Positions 18,534 through 28,119 of a stretch of DNA of 64,000 bases are shown here, one piece after another (positions within the stretch are counted from its first letter, which is position 1; each line of letters starts with the position of its first letter). The translations under genes were made by a program, and so were the position numbers. Below the pieces are notes generated by a model. The model made no database searches. It was given only the letters and a program-made list of their open reading frames with translations, and had not been told where the DNA came from. The stretch comes from DASVDE01 sp963740065 (GTDB lineage: Bacteria > Actinomycetota > Thermoleophilia > Solirubrobacterales > 70-9), in NCBI GenBank assembly GCA_963740065.1, contig CAVUCS010000001.1, positions 620,001-684,000 on the forward strand. The letters are read 5' to 3'.

Positions 18534-19409
18534 ATGACCGAGATCAAAGGCATATTGACGGCGATGGCGACGCCCTTCACGCCCGACGGCGGCGTGGACG
18601 AGGCGGCGACCCGCGACCTCGCCCGCTTCCTCCTCGAGAATGGATCACATGGCCTGGTCGCCGCGGCGACGACGGGCGAATCGACGACCCTCGACGACGC
18701 CGAGCATATCGGCGTGCTGCGCACCGTCGTCGATGAGGTCGGTGGCGCGGCGACGATTGTTTGCGGGACCGGGACCAATGACACTCGGCACACGATCGAG
18801 CTGACCAAGGCGGCAGCGGATGCCGGCGCGGAAGCCGCGCTCGTCGTCACTCCGTACTACAACAAGCCAAACTCGGCGGGGGTCATGGCCCATTTCGAAG
18901 CCGTCGCCTCGGCCGTGCCCGACCTGCCGCTGATCATCTACAACATCCCCTCTCGGGTGATTGTCAACGTCTCGCCGGCCGAACTGGCGGAGCTGGCGAA
19001 AATCGACAACGTGGTCGGAGTGAAGCAGGCCAACAACGACGATCTAGGCCCTATCGACGGTATGGCGGTGCTGTCCGGGAACGACGACATTTTTCTTCGC
19101 ACCCTGGAGCTCGGGCTAGCCGGCGGAATCACCGTCGCATCGCACGTAGTCGGACCACAGATGAGGGAGATCTGGGACGCGGCCCAAGCCGGCGACCTCG
19201 ATCGGGCCCGTGAGGTCGAGGCGACCTTGCGCCCGCTCTTCGATGCCCTCAGTCTCACCACCAACCCAATGCCAATCAAGGCTGCACTCGAGATGACGGG
19301 GACGATCCCCTCGGGCACGATGCGCCTACCGATGGTCCCGGTGAGCGCTGAACAGCGGACCACGATTCGCGAGGCGCTTGAAGGCGTCGGCGTGCTCGCC
19401 GCGCTGTAG
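18534..19409 (+). CDS. dapA: 4-hydroxy-tetrahydrodipicolinate synthase
   Basis: Condenses pyruvate with aspartate semialdehyde, the first committed step towards diaminopimelate and lysine. The 291-residue TIM barrel has TTGES (residues 46-50), VVTPYYNKP, Tyr136 in IIYNIPSR and the Schiff-base Lys164 in VGVKQANNDD, so all catalytic residues are present. It sits between dapB and the RNase J gene, a gene order common in actinobacteria. Confidence 0.96.
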   Translation: MTEIKGILTAMATPFTPDGGVDEAATRDLARFLLENGSHGLVAAATTGESTTLDDAEHIGVLRTVVDEVGGAATIVCGTGTNDTRHTIELTKAAADAGAEAALVVTPYYNKPNSAGVMAHFEAVASAVPDLPLIIYNIPSRVIVNVSPAELAELAKIDNVVGVKQANNDDLGPIDGMAVLSGNDDIFLRTLELGLAGGITVASHVVGPQMREIWDAAQAGDLDRAREVEATLRPLFDALSLTTNPMPIKAALEMTGTIPSGTMRLPMVPVSAEQRTTIREALEGVGVLAAL

Positions 19410-19445
19410 AGACACAGACTTCAAATGAAAGATGGTGAATAGCTA

Positions 19446-21110
19446 GTGGCAGGAAAGAAATTACGCGTGCTCCCTCTCGGCGGTTTGGGGGAGATCGGCA
19501 AGAACATGACCGTGATCGAATACGACGGCAAAATCGTCGTCGTCGATACCGGTCTGATGTTCCCGACGCCCGAGATGCTCGGCGTCGACCTCGTCCTTCC
19601 GGACTTCTCCTATTTGCGCGACCGCGCGGATGACATCGAGGCGATCGTCCTCACCCATGGTCACGAAGACCACGTCGGGGCACTTCCTTACGTTCTGCGG
19701 GAGATCGGCTCGCCGCCGGTTATCTACGGCGGCCTGCTGACGATCGGGATGGTGCGCTCCAAGCTCGACGAGCACAAGCTCTCCGACGCTCCCTTGCAGG
19801 AGCTGCCGGTGGGGGAGAAGGCGAAAGCCGGCCCCTTTGAACTGGAGCTGGTCCACCTCTCGCACTCGATCCCCGACGCCCGAGGCGTCCTGATCACCAC
19901 GGACCTGGGATCGATGTTGATGACCGGCGACTACAAGTTCGACCAGACCCCCGTCGATGGCAGACCAGCGGATATTTCCCGCTTGGCGGAGATTGGGCGC
20001 GATGGGCTGCTCCTGCTCTGCGGCGATTCGACCAACGCCGACCGGCCCGGGATCGCTCCCTCGGAGTCAAGCGTCGGCCCGGCGTTGCTGGAGACCTTCT
20101 CCAACTGCAAGGGGCGAATAGTCGTCACTTCGTTTGCTTCCAATATCCATCGCGTGCAGCAGGTGATCGACGCCGCGGTGAAGCTCGATCGCAGGGTGGC
20201 GCTGGTCGGCCGCTCGATGCGGAAGAACTTCAACATCGCGTCGAACCTGGGCATATCGCACGCCCCCAGAGGCCTCTTCATCCAGCCGCGTGAGATCGAG
20301 GACTTTCCCGACGAGAGAGTGGTGGTGATCTCCACCGGCAGCCAGGGGGAGCCGCTCTCGGCCCTGCGGCGGATGGCCAACAACGATCACCGCGACGTCG
20401 AGCTGCATTCCGGCGACACGGTGGTCTTCTCGGCGACTCCGGTACCCGGCAACGAGCGCGCGGTCAACGAGACGATCGACCGGATCTACGAAATTGGCGC
20501 CTCGGTCGTCACCGCCAAGGACGCGCCGATCCACGCGTCGGGCCACGGTTGGCAGGAAGAGCTGAAGCTGATGCTCAACCTGACCAAGCCGAGATACGTC
20601 CTGCCGGTGCATGGCGACTACCAACGCCTGCGCTTGCACGCCGAGCTGGCGCAGTCCCTCGGGATTGACCCGGAGAACATTTTCCAAGGTCGCAACGGAC
20701 TACCGCTGGAGATCGACGAGAGAGGCGCCCGCTTCGGCGAGGACATTCACAACGGCGTGATGTTCGTCGATGGGGTCAATGTCGGAGAGCCCGACGACGT
20801 CGCCCTGCGCGACCGCCGCGAGATCTCCGCCGACGGCATCTTCATCGTCGTCGCGACAATCGCCGGCGACGACGGCAGCGTCGTAGCCGACCCCGAGGTG
20901 ATCTTCCGCGGGGTCGCTTTCCTTGAAGAGGCAGACGCTCTGGTCGACGAGCTCAAGGACGTGGTCGAGGACCAGCTCGAGGACGCGGCCGACGCCGGCA
21001 CCCGCGAGCTGCACTTGATCCAGGAGGACTTGCACGACGCGATCGGCAAGCTCGTCTACAACAAGTTGAGGCGACGCCCAATGATCCTGCCGGTCGTCGT
21101 CGAGGTCTGA
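19446..21110 (+). CDS. rnj: Ribonuclease J
   Basis: Metallo-beta-lactamase/beta-CASP ribonuclease with endo- and 5'-3' exonuclease activity, used in mRNA turnover and rRNA processing. At 554 residues it shows LGGLGEIGKNMTVIEYDG, the zinc motif H71-G-H73-E-D75-H76, the beta-CASP motifs (GDSTNADRPG, ASNIHRVQQVIDAA) and HASGHGWQEELKLML, followed by HGDYQRL and the C-terminal domain. Start is GTG 19446. A 14-bp hairpin follows the stop. Confidence 0.96.
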   Translation: MAGKKLRVLPLGGLGEIGKNMTVIEYDGKIVVVDTGLMFPTPEMLGVDLVLPDFSYLRDRADDIEAIVLTHGHEDHVGALPYVLREIGSPPVIYGGLLTIGMVRSKLDEHKLSDAPLQELPVGEKAKAGPFELELVHLSHSIPDARGVLITTDLGSMLMTGDYKFDQTPVDGRPADISRLAEIGRDGLLLLCGDSTNADRPGIAPSESSVGPALLETFSNCKGRIVVTSFASNIHRVQQVIDAAVKLDRRVALVGRSMRKNFNIASNLGISHAPRGLFIQPREIEDFPDERVVVISTGSQGEPLSALRRMANNDHRDVELHSGDTVVFSATPVPGNERAVNETIDRIYEIGASVVTAKDAPIHASGHGWQEELKLMLNLTKPRYVLPVHGDYQRLRLHAELAQSLGIDPENIFQGRNGLPLEIDERGARFGEDIHNGVMFVDGVNVGEPDDVALRDRREISADGIFIVVATIAGDDGSVVADPEVIFRGVAFLEEADALVDELKDVVEDQLEDAADAGTRELHLIQEDLHDAIGKLVYNKLRRRPMILPVVVEV

Positions 21111-21116
21111 GAAAAG

Positions 21117-22577
21117 CTAGGTCCGCCGGGGCGGTAAAGGGGGAGAGCCCCGGCGGACCTGTGTGTCTCGTCCGTTTGGGAAATTAGGAGACTGCTCTAA
21201 AGCCGTCTTAAAACGGACCCGGAAGAGTGCTCCTCCTGATGGAGACTCGGCCGCTTCGACCTTGGCGTCGTGGGAGTCGGCGACGGCGCGGACTATCGCC
21301 AGGCCGAGGCCGGTGCCGGGGGCGGGGGAGACATCGGCCGGGCCTTCCGCTCGGACGAAGCGGTCGAAGATCGCCTCGCGCTGCTCAGTCGGAATTCCCG
21401 GGCCGTCGTCGGCGACTTCAAGGATGGCGCCGCCACTCTCGGTCCGCAGGGTGAGATCGACGTGTGAGCTCGGCGGCGTGTGGTGGGCTGCGTTGTCGAG
21501 CAAGTTGACGATCAGCCGGTGCAGCTCGTCGGGGTTGCCCTCGATGAAGATCGGTCGCCCGTTGTCGATTTCAAGCTCGCGATCTCCCATCGTCGGTGCC
21601 ACCTCCACCGCGGCGTTGCCGGCGATCTCGGCCAGATCGCAGCGCCGCCGCTCGCCCATTCGCCCGGCGTCGGCCCGAGCCAGCAGCAGCAGGTCGGCGA
21701 CCAGCCGGCTCATCCGCTTAGACGAGCGAAGAGCCGAGTCGACCATCTCGCGCTCTTCCGCTTGGGCCGGCTCTCCCAGGGAGTCTTGGAGCAGCTCAAG
21801 ATTGGCGAGGACGCTTGTCAGCGGGGTGCGCAGCTCGTGTGAAGCGTCGGCGACGAACTCGCGCTGCTTTTGCATCGCCCCCTCGCGCTCCGCGCGTGCG
21901 GCATCGAGCGATCGCAGCATCTGTTCCAGTGTCTCCGCCAGCTCTCCGACTTCGTCGTCGGCATTTGGCTGGGGCATGTTGCGGGAAGGATCGCGAGTTT
22001 CGGCAATTTCCCGCGCGCGTGCGGTGAGGGACGCGATAGGGCGCATTGCGCGATCGGCGACCGTCAGCCCGGCGAGGGTGGCGAGCAGGGTTCCGCCGAG
22101 GATCCCAGCGAAAATGAAAAGCCAGAACCGGTCGATGGTCGAGTCGACATGCTCGAGGCTGCGGCCGTATTGAACGTAGCCGGTCAAAGTGCCGCTGTCG
22201 TCATTCAGCGGCGCGGTCGCCACCCGCATACTGTCGTGGGTGGAGATGCCCGCTTTAGGGGGGCCTAGGGACAGGGCGCCATTGCTTTGACGCAGCAGGC
22301 TTCCGTTGACGTCGAAGATCCTCGCCGACGCATCGTCGGGAAGCACGAAGTCGTTGAGATGCGGAACCCGAATTGGGACCGGCGTGGGGGTGTAGACGAC
22401 CCTCACCTCCGCAGCCAACGTTTGGGCTGCGCTCTGTACCTCGCCGTTGAAATCGCTGCGGATGCGATCGGTGGCGAGGCGGCCGATGATTCCGCCAAAG
22501 ACGAGCAGGATGGCCAGGGTCAGCCCCGCCGAAGCGGCGGCGAGACGCCAGCGAACGGGCCAGCGGCCGGGGCGCAT
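21117..22577 (-). CDS. Two-component sensor histidine kinase
   Basis: Membrane sensor partner of the response regulator encoded just upstream on the same strand. At 486 residues it has an N-terminal membrane helix (about 10-32), a periplasmic domain of about 120 residues, a second helix (about 150-175) and a HAMP domain. The HisKA box follows with phospho-acceptor His247 in DASHELRTPLTS, then a HATPase domain with N (LLDNAAHHTPP) and G boxes (DDGPGIP, GTGLGLAI). It resembles the MprB/CssS-type group. The stimulus cannot be read. The last residues and the stop run into the shared terminator. Confidence 0.93.
   Translation of the reverse strand: MRPGRWPVRWRLAAASAGLTLAILLVFGGIIGRLATDRIRSDFNGEVQSAAQTLAAEVRVVYTPTPVPIRVPHLNDFVLPDDASARIFDVNGSLLRQSNGALSLGPPKAGISTHDSMRVATAPLNDDSGTLTGYVQYGRSLEHVDSTIDRFWLFIFAGILGGTLLATLAGLTVADRAMRPIASLTARAREIAETRDPSRNMPQPNADDEVGELAETLEQMLRSLDAARAEREGAMQKQREFVADASHELRTPLTSVLANLELLQDSLGEPAQAEEREMVDSALRSSKRMSRLVADLLLLARADAGRMGERRRCDLAEIAGNAAVEVAPTMGDRELEIDNGRPIFIEGNPDELHRLIVNLLDNAAHHTPPSSHVDLTLRTESGGAILEVADDGPGIPTEQREAIFDRFVRAEGPADVSPAPGTGLGLAIVRAVADSHDAKVEAAESPSGGALFRVRFKTALEQSPNFPNGRDTQVRRGSPPLPPRRT
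21119..21160. terminator. Bidirectional terminator hairpin between rnj and the kinase gene
   Basis: Perfect 14-bp stem aggtccgccggggc (21119-21132) with gccccggcggacct (21147-21160) and a 14-nt loop. It lies 8 nt after the rnj stop, and on the other strand at the end of the convergent kinase gene. No U-tract in either direction. Confidence 0.7.
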
Positions 22578-22579
22578 CG

Positions 22580-23272
22580 CTACTCCTTCAGCACGTAGCC
22601 GGCGCCACGTTTCGTGTGGAGAAGGCGCGGCTCGCCGTCGGCCTCCAGCTTGCGCCGGAGGTTGGAGACGAAGACGTCGATTGTGTTGGTCTCCGCCATC
22701 GGGTCATAGCCCCAAACTTCGTCGAGTAGACGCTCACGAGAGATCAACAAGCGCTGGTTGCGCATCAGGAACTCCAGCAACTCGAACTCGCGATTGGTCA
22801 ATTCGATCTCCCGCCCTCCGCGATGCACTTCGCGGGTGTCGGGGTTGAGCTGCAGGTCGCCGACGCTGAGCGAAGCGGAGCCGCGCGGCGGCCGGCGCCG
22901 CAGCAGCGCCCGGATGCGCGCCAACAGCTCTTGACGCTCAAACGGCTTGACCAAATAGTCGTCGGCGCCGCTGTCGAGCCCGGCGACACGATCCTCGGTC
23001 TCGGCCCGCGCGGTCAGCATCAGGATCGGCACGTCGCCGTCGGCGCGCAGCTGCTTGCAGACTTCGACCCCATCCAGTTTCGGCAGGCCGAGGTCCAAGA
23101 CCACCAGGTCGGGGACGAACCCCACGGCCGTGTCGAGCGCCTCGACTCCGTCGGCGGCGCTTTTCACCTCATAGCCCTCGTTGCGCAACGATCGGCGCAG
23201 GACATCCGCGATCTCGGCGTCGTCTTCTACGACCAGCACACGTCCCTCGGCGCGGTCACCATCGGTGAGCAT
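22580..23272 (-). CDS. OmpR-family response regulator
   Basis: DNA-binding regulator paired with the kinase that follows it by 2 nt. At 230 residues the receiver domain has the acidic pair in VVEDDAE, the phospho-acceptor Asp60 in VVLDLGLP, the conserved Thr/Ala region LTARAE and Lys in LVKPF. A winged-helix trans_reg_C domain follows (LTNREFELLEFL, SRERLLDEVWGYD, RGAGYVL). It is most like the MprA/TcrA group. Targets are unknown. The SDR gene diverges from it across a 123-nt gap that may hold both promoters. Confidence 0.94.
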   Translation of the reverse strand: MLTDGDRAEGRVLVVEDDAEIADVLRRSLRNEGYEVKSAADGVEALDTAVGFVPDLVVLDLGLPKLDGVEVCKQLRADGDVPILMLTARAETEDRVAGLDSGADDYLVKPFERQELLARIRALLRRRPPRGSASLSVGDLQLNPDTREVHRGGREIELTNREFELLEFLMRNQRLLISRERLLDEVWGYDPMAETNTIDVFVSNLRRKLEADGEPRLLHTKRGAGYVLKE

Positions 23273-23395
23273 CGACCGATGTTAGCCCCGCGATCTCCGG
23301 CCAGGCACGCTTTTAGCCCGGCTTTATGCCCATGACTGGAGCCGCCTCGTGGGTTGAAAGGATCGGATCGCAAGATCGTCGACGAATGGGGAGCA

Positions 23396-24124
23396 ATGAA
23401 GACCAGTGTGATTACCGGGGCGTCAAGCGGAATCGGTGCCGCCACCGCGCGTCTGCTGGCAAATGACGGCTATCGCGTCATCCTGGGAGCCCGTCGACTT
23501 GATCGACTGCAGTCACTTGCCGACGAGCTCAATGGTGAGGCATTTTCCTTGGATGTCACCGACGCGGACTCGGTTGCCCGCTTCGCGGCTGAGATCGAAG
23601 GCTGCGACGTCTTGGTCAACAACGCAGGTGGCGCCCTGGGCCTTGAACCGTTGATCGATGCGGACGAGGAAAAGTGGCGCTGGATGTACGAGGCGAATGT
23701 GATGGGGACGATGCGAATGACTCGCGATCTATTACCAAAGCTGATCGCATCGAGAGGCGGCCACATCGTGACCGTGACGAGCATCGCCGCGTTTGAGAGC
23801 TATCGCGGCGGCAGCGGCTACTCAGCCGCGAAGCACGCACAGCGCGCAATGCTTCGGGCGCTCCGGCTGGAGTTGTTGGGTGAGCCAGTCAGGTTGACCG
23901 AGGTCGCTCCCGGCATGGTCGAAACGGAGTTCTCCCTGGTCCGCTTTGGCGGCGACGAGGAAGCGGCAAGACGCGTCTATGACGGCATGGAACCGCTTAC
24001 CGCGGGCGATGTCGCGGAGTGCATTCGATGGTCGATTGCCCAGCCCGCACACGTCAACATCGACGAGATCGTTGTCAGGCCTCGCGACCAAGCCACGGCG
24101 ACCGAGGTCCATCGGAACTCATGA
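23396..24124 (+). CDS. Short-chain dehydrogenase/reductase (YdfG-like)
   Basis: NAD(P)-dependent oxidoreductase of about 242 residues. It shows the Rossmann TGASSGIG motif, NNAGG, the catalytic Ser in TVTSIAAFES and the Tyr-x3-Lys pair in YSAAKHA. The closest recognisable type is the YdfG/serine-3-hydroxy acid dehydrogenase group (RLELLGEPVRLTEVAPGMVETEFS). ATG 23396 is chosen since it places the Rossmann motif about 5 residues from the start, as in relatives. The substrate is not determined. Confidence 0.88.
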   Translation: MKTSVITGASSGIGAATARLLANDGYRVILGARRLDRLQSLADELNGEAFSLDVTDADSVARFAAEIEGCDVLVNNAGGALGLEPLIDADEEKWRWMYEANVMGTMRMTRDLLPKLIASRGGHIVTVTSIAAFESYRGGSGYSAAKHAQRAMLRALRLELLGEPVRLTEVAPGMVETEFSLVRFGGDEEAARRVYDGMEPLTAGDVAECIRWSIAQPAHVNIDEIVVRPRDQATATEVHRNS

Positions 24125-24411
24125 CCCGCGGGTTTTCGGCGCGGATTCGCGAACAACTGACTCTCGGGCCGAAGCCAAACTGCTACGGATGCCGACTGGG
24201 GCTCTGGCGCTATCGGGTGCGAGGAGTCGGCGCCGTTTCGCTGGGCTCGTGGCGGCCACCACGGTCACGGTTGCGCGTCATGGCTCCCGCGGTTCCACCC
24301 GGGCGGTATCTGGTCGCCCTGTTCGATGGTTCGGAGGGAGGGAGCCACTACACGTGGGATTTCGTTCAGATAGCGAGGCGGACTGGGGGAGGTGGCGATT
24401 CATCCGCCTGA
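24121..24411 (+). CDS. Small hypothetical protein, possibly frameshifted membrane protein
   Basis: A 96-residue reading starting at an ATGA overlap with the SDR stop. It contains an NCYGCRLG pair of cysteines and a beta-rich middle (PPGRYLVALFDGSEGGSHYTWDF). I do not recognise a family. Just past its stop, another frame up to 24482 encodes a convincing hydrophobic helix (LIWLAAGVAALAMIAAAIW) ending in basic residues. The true gene may therefore run to 24482 with one indel near 24385-24400. ftsK starts about 40 nt further on. Confidence 0.4.
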   Translation: MTRGFSARIREQLTLGPKPNCYGCRLGLWRYRVRGVGAVSLGSWRPPRSRLRVMAPAVPPGRYLVALFDGSEGGSHYTWDFVQIARRTGGGGDSSA

Positions 24412-24521
24412 TCTGGCTCGCCGCGGGAGTCGCGGCTCTGGCGATGATCGCAGCCGCGATCTGGCGGAGGGTTCATCGGTGATGGCAGCGGGGGAGGGCT
24501 GGGCTCTCAGGTGTCGAACGG

Positions 24522-26687
24522 GTGCCTATGTTCGTGCGTAGAAAGCGCGGTAGAGCCGCGCGCCGTTCCAGAGGCAAGGCCAAAGCGCGACCGCGGGTTC
24601 CGCGGCCGCATCTGCCGGATGGGGTGCAGCAGCGACATTTGGACCTGATCGGGGTCTTCCTTGTCGCCGCCGGCGTCTACCTGGCCTTCGTGCTGTTTTT
24701 CGGCTGGGACGGGGGGAAGGTCGGGTACGGAGTTGAGACCGGACTCGAGTATGCCTTTGGGGCCGTTGGTGCGCGAATTGCTTGCGTCTTGATGCTTGTG
24801 GTTGGCGGGATGTTGCTCACCGGAACTTCTATTTCGGCTCTGTTCCAAGGGATTGGTCGTGGGCTGCGGCGCTTGTTCTTGGGCGGACGCGGCGTTGCGC
24901 AGACCGTGATCAAGAGTCGGGATGACAAGCGGGAGGAGAAGACCTACTCGTTCGAGACCCAGGCCGGCGAGACCGACGTGATGAGCGCATATCCGGAGGA
25001 GGATGAGTTCGAGCCGACCGTTGCGATCGTTGAGGACGAGGTCGCCGATGAGGTCGATCAGCCGGCGGAGCCGGCCACCGAGGACTTCGGCGCTATCGCC
25101 CAGGAGGTCGAGGTCCAGGGGGAGGAGGGGTTGGGCGTTGGCACGGACGCCGTCTCCAAGCAAGCCGCGTTGACTCCGATGGGCAACAAACGTGGCGTCA
25201 CCACCTCGGAAGAGGTCAACTACCGCCCGCCTACGGCCAGAGTCCTGGAACGGGGCAAGGCTGACAGAGGACCGGATCCCCGCGATCACGAGATCATCGG
25301 CCGCAAGCTGGTCGAGACACTGGGGCACTTCGGGGTCGAGGCGAAGATCGTCGGCATCGTTAGCGGCCCGCACGTATCGCGCTTCGAGTTGCGGTTGGCC
25401 CCGGGAACCAAAGTGAAGAAAGTCACCGAGCTTGCCAACGACCTCGCTTACGCGCTTGCCTCCACGGACATTCGCATCCTGGCGCCGATCCCCGGCAAGC
25501 AGGCGGTTGGGGTCGAGGTTCCCAACACTCGACGTCGAATCGTCCGCCTCGGTGACATCTACGCGGGGCGCCCGGAAAAGACCTCGCCGCTGGTCGCCTG
25601 GCTGGGTAAGGGCATCGACGGCAACGCGGTTTGGACCGACCTGGCGAAGATGCCGCACGTGCTCGTCGCCGGCACCACCGGCTCGGGCAAGTCAGGCTGC
25701 GTCAACGCGATTCTCTCCTCGATCCTGATGCAGGCTTCGCCGAACGAGGTCCGTTTGGTCCTCGTCGATCCAAAGCAGGTCGAGCTGAACCACTACGAGA
25801 ACGTTCCCCATCTTCTGACTCCGGTGGTCACGTCACCTCGCCTGGCCGCCAACGTTCTCTCCAATTTGATTGTCGAAATGGAGAGCCGCTACGGGATCAT
25901 GGGCCAGGCACGCTGTCGCAACCTCGCCGAGCTGAATCGCGCTCGCGCCAAGGCGGGCGAGGCGCCGTTGCCGCACATTCTCTGCGTGATTGACGAGCTC
26001 GCCGACCTGATGATGGTCGCTCCAGCCGAGGTCGAAGACTCAATCATCCGCCTCGCTCAGAAGTCGCGGGCGACCGGCATCCACCTGGTGCTCGCGACGC
26101 AGCGTCCTTCCACCGACATCATCACCGGCACGATCAAGGTCAACATCCCGGCGCGGATCGCCTTCGCGGTCTCCTCCCAAACCGACTCTCGAGTGATTCT
26201 CGACCAGGGTGGGGCGGAAGCCCTTCTGGGCCAAGGAGACATGCTCTTTCGCGGCGCCGGAAGTTCAAAACTGCAGCGCGTCCAGGGAGCCTTCATCACT
26301 GAAGAGGAGATCGCGCGAATCACGGGTCATTGGGCAAAGCAGGGCACGCCAGAGTTCGAAGACGAGCTTCTGGAGACGCGCGAGGAGGTTCCCGACGAGG
26401 GAGCTGAAGGTGACTTCGACCCCGACAGCGACGAGCTGCTCGACGAGGCGATCCGCACGGTCGTGCAGACCGAGACCGCATCGGTTTCGATGATTCAGCG
26501 TCGCCTGCGAGTCGGCTATACGCGCGCCGGCCGCTTGATCGACATGCTCGAGCGACGCGGCGTCATCTCCGGCTACGAGGGGTCAAAGCCTCGTCAGGTG
26601 CTGATCACCGAAGCCGATCTCCCGCGCGTGCTTGGAGCGGCTGGCGATCCAGGTCCCAGCGACCCGCAGCTCGTCGTAGAACAATAG
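24522..26687 (+). CDS. ftsK: DNA translocase FtsK/SpoIIIE
   Basis: Septum-associated ATP-driven DNA pump for chromosome segregation. At 721 residues the N-terminal part has only two clear membrane helices (about 43-66 and 84-106) instead of four. Next comes an acidic linker (about 145-210), the alpha domain, and the motor with Walker A GTTGSGKSG and Walker B LCVIDELADLM, then RPSTDIITG. The C-terminal winged-helix gamma domain (SVSMIQRRLRVGYTRAGRLID) reads directional DNA motifs. GTG 24522 or ATG 24528 could be the start. recA and cinA downstream fit the common order. Confidence 0.95.
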   Translation: MPMFVRRKRGRAARRSRGKAKARPRVPRPHLPDGVQQRHLDLIGVFLVAAGVYLAFVLFFGWDGGKVGYGVETGLEYAFGAVGARIACVLMLVVGGMLLTGTSISALFQGIGRGLRRLFLGGRGVAQTVIKSRDDKREEKTYSFETQAGETDVMSAYPEEDEFEPTVAIVEDEVADEVDQPAEPATEDFGAIAQEVEVQGEEGLGVGTDAVSKQAALTPMGNKRGVTTSEEVNYRPPTARVLERGKADRGPDPRDHEIIGRKLVETLGHFGVEAKIVGIVSGPHVSRFELRLAPGTKVKKVTELANDLAYALASTDIRILAPIPGKQAVGVEVPNTRRRIVRLGDIYAGRPEKTSPLVAWLGKGIDGNAVWTDLAKMPHVLVAGTTGSGKSGCVNAILSSILMQASPNEVRLVLVDPKQVELNHYENVPHLLTPVVTSPRLAANVLSNLIVEMESRYGIMGQARCRNLAELNRARAKAGEAPLPHILCVIDELADLMMVAPAEVEDSIIRLAQKSRATGIHLVLATQRPSTDIITGTIKVNIPARIAFAVSSQTDSRVILDQGGAEALLGQGDMLFRGAGSSKLQRVQGAFITEEEIARITGHWAKQGTPEFEDELLETREEVPDEGAEGDFDPDSDELLDEAIRTVVQTETASVSMIQRRLRVGYTRAGRLIDMLERRGVISGYEGSKPRQVLITEADLPRVLGAAGDPGPSDPQLVVEQ

Positions 26688-26726
26688 GCGGGTGTTCCCG
26701 CCACCAGCTTTGAAGAAGGCTTGCCG

Positions 26727-28006
26727 ATGAGTGCGGTGCGGGCTGGGATCGTGGTGACCGGGACCGAGGTTCTGACAGGGCGGATCGTGGATCGCAATGG
26801 ACCCTGGGTCTCCGAGCGACTGGCGGAGATGGGCATCGACGTAGCCCACATCCTCGTCGTCGGCGATCGCCCAGACGACCTCGAAGCCGCCCTGCGCTTC
26901 ATGGCCTCCGAGGGGATGGACCTGATCGTCACCTCCGGCGGGCTGGGACCGACTGCAGACGACCTCACGGCGGAGACCGTCGCCCGCTTCGCGGGCGTGG
27001 AGCTGGTCCTCGACGAAGAGATGGAGGGGAAGATTTCGGCGATCTTGCGTGGCTTCGCCAGAAGCTTCGACTTCGATCAGGAGGCGTTGATGGCGGCGAA
27101 CCGCAAGCAGGCGATGGTTCCCGAGGGCGCGGTTGCGCTGGATCCGATCGGCACCGCTCCCGGCCTGATCGTCACCGCCGGCGATAGCGTGGTCGCGGTA
27201 CTTCCCGGCCCGCCACGCGAGTTGCGGCCGATGTGGTCGACCGCGATCGAGTCGCCCCCCATGAGGGCAGTGCTCGCCCGGGCAGCTCCGCTGCTGGGCT
27301 ACACGTTGCGGATGTTCGGCGTCCCGGAGTCGGATATCGCCAAGAGCCTGCGTGAGATTGAGGCCGACGGGGTGGACCTGGAGACGGTTGAAGTGACCAC
27401 CTGCCTGCGCCGCGGAGAGATCGAAATCGACGTCCGCTATCGAGCCGAGACCGGCCCCGTGGCCGAGTCGGTCAGAGCCGGTTTGATTGAGCGTCACCGG
27501 CAACACCTCTTCAGCGTCGACGGCGAGACCATCGACTCTCAGGTGGCAAAGCTGCTGAAGGGGCGCAGTCTCGCCCTCGCGGAGTCGTGCAGCGGCGGCC
27601 TGCTGGCCGCCCGGATCACCGACCTCCCCGGCGCCTCCGCGTATATGGCTGGAGGCGTCGTCGCCTACTCGAATCAAGCCAAGGCGCAGCTGCTGGGGGT
27701 CGATCCGAGCCTTATCGAGGAGTGGGGGGCGGTTTCCCCCAAGTCGCCGAGGCGATGGCGATCGGCGCGTTGGAGCGCTTTGACGCCGACGTGGCGGTCT
27801 CTGTGACCGGTATCGCCGGACCCGATGGAGGGACCGAGGAGAAGCCGGTCGGATATGTCTGCTTCAACGCGCGCCTAGCCGACGGCACCGCAATCGCCCG
27901 GGAGCCGGTGATCCCCGGTGGGCGTGAAGACATCCGCGAGCGCTCGGCGCTGGTCGGCATGCACCTATTGCGGACCCTGCTCGGCGGCGCGGAAGCGCCG
28001 CTCTAG
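26727..28006 (+). CDS. cinA: CinA family protein (one frameshift)
   Basis: The N-terminal molybdopterin-binding-like domain ([27 protein letters not shown]) is linked in relatives to ADP-ribose/NMN processing. The C-terminal domain is a nicotinamide-nucleotide amidase ([19 protein letters not shown]). The frame is lost at the C5 run 27736-27740: one more C restores [17 protein letters not shown] and [17 protein letters not shown] through to 28006, giving about 426 residues. ATG 26727 is preferred over TTG 26721. cinA followed by recA is a conserved pair. Confidence 0.92.
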
Positions 28007-28033
28007 CGCGAGTCACGCTTTCGGCTCATATGG

Positions 28034-28065
28034 GTCACAAAATCGGCGTGTTTTCGTCTTGTGAC
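28034..28065. promoter_or_regulatory. Inverted repeat upstream of recA
   Basis: gtcacaa (28034-28040) and ttgtgac (28059-28065) form a perfect 7-bp inverted repeat with an 18-nt spacer, 55 nt before the recA ATG. It could be an operator or the end hairpin of cinA. No GAAC-N4-GTTC type SOS box is visible in the cinA-recA gap. Confidence 0.35.
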
Positions 28066-28119
28066 ACGCGTCTTGCAGGCATACGGTCGCGTCCGATCGT
28101 CCCACTACCTTCGGAGACC

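Noticed and set aside
27736..27740. Phase-variable homopolymer switch in cinA
   Set aside because: The tract is only C5, and similar single-base breaks occur in many unrelated housekeeping genes here, which points to sequence error.
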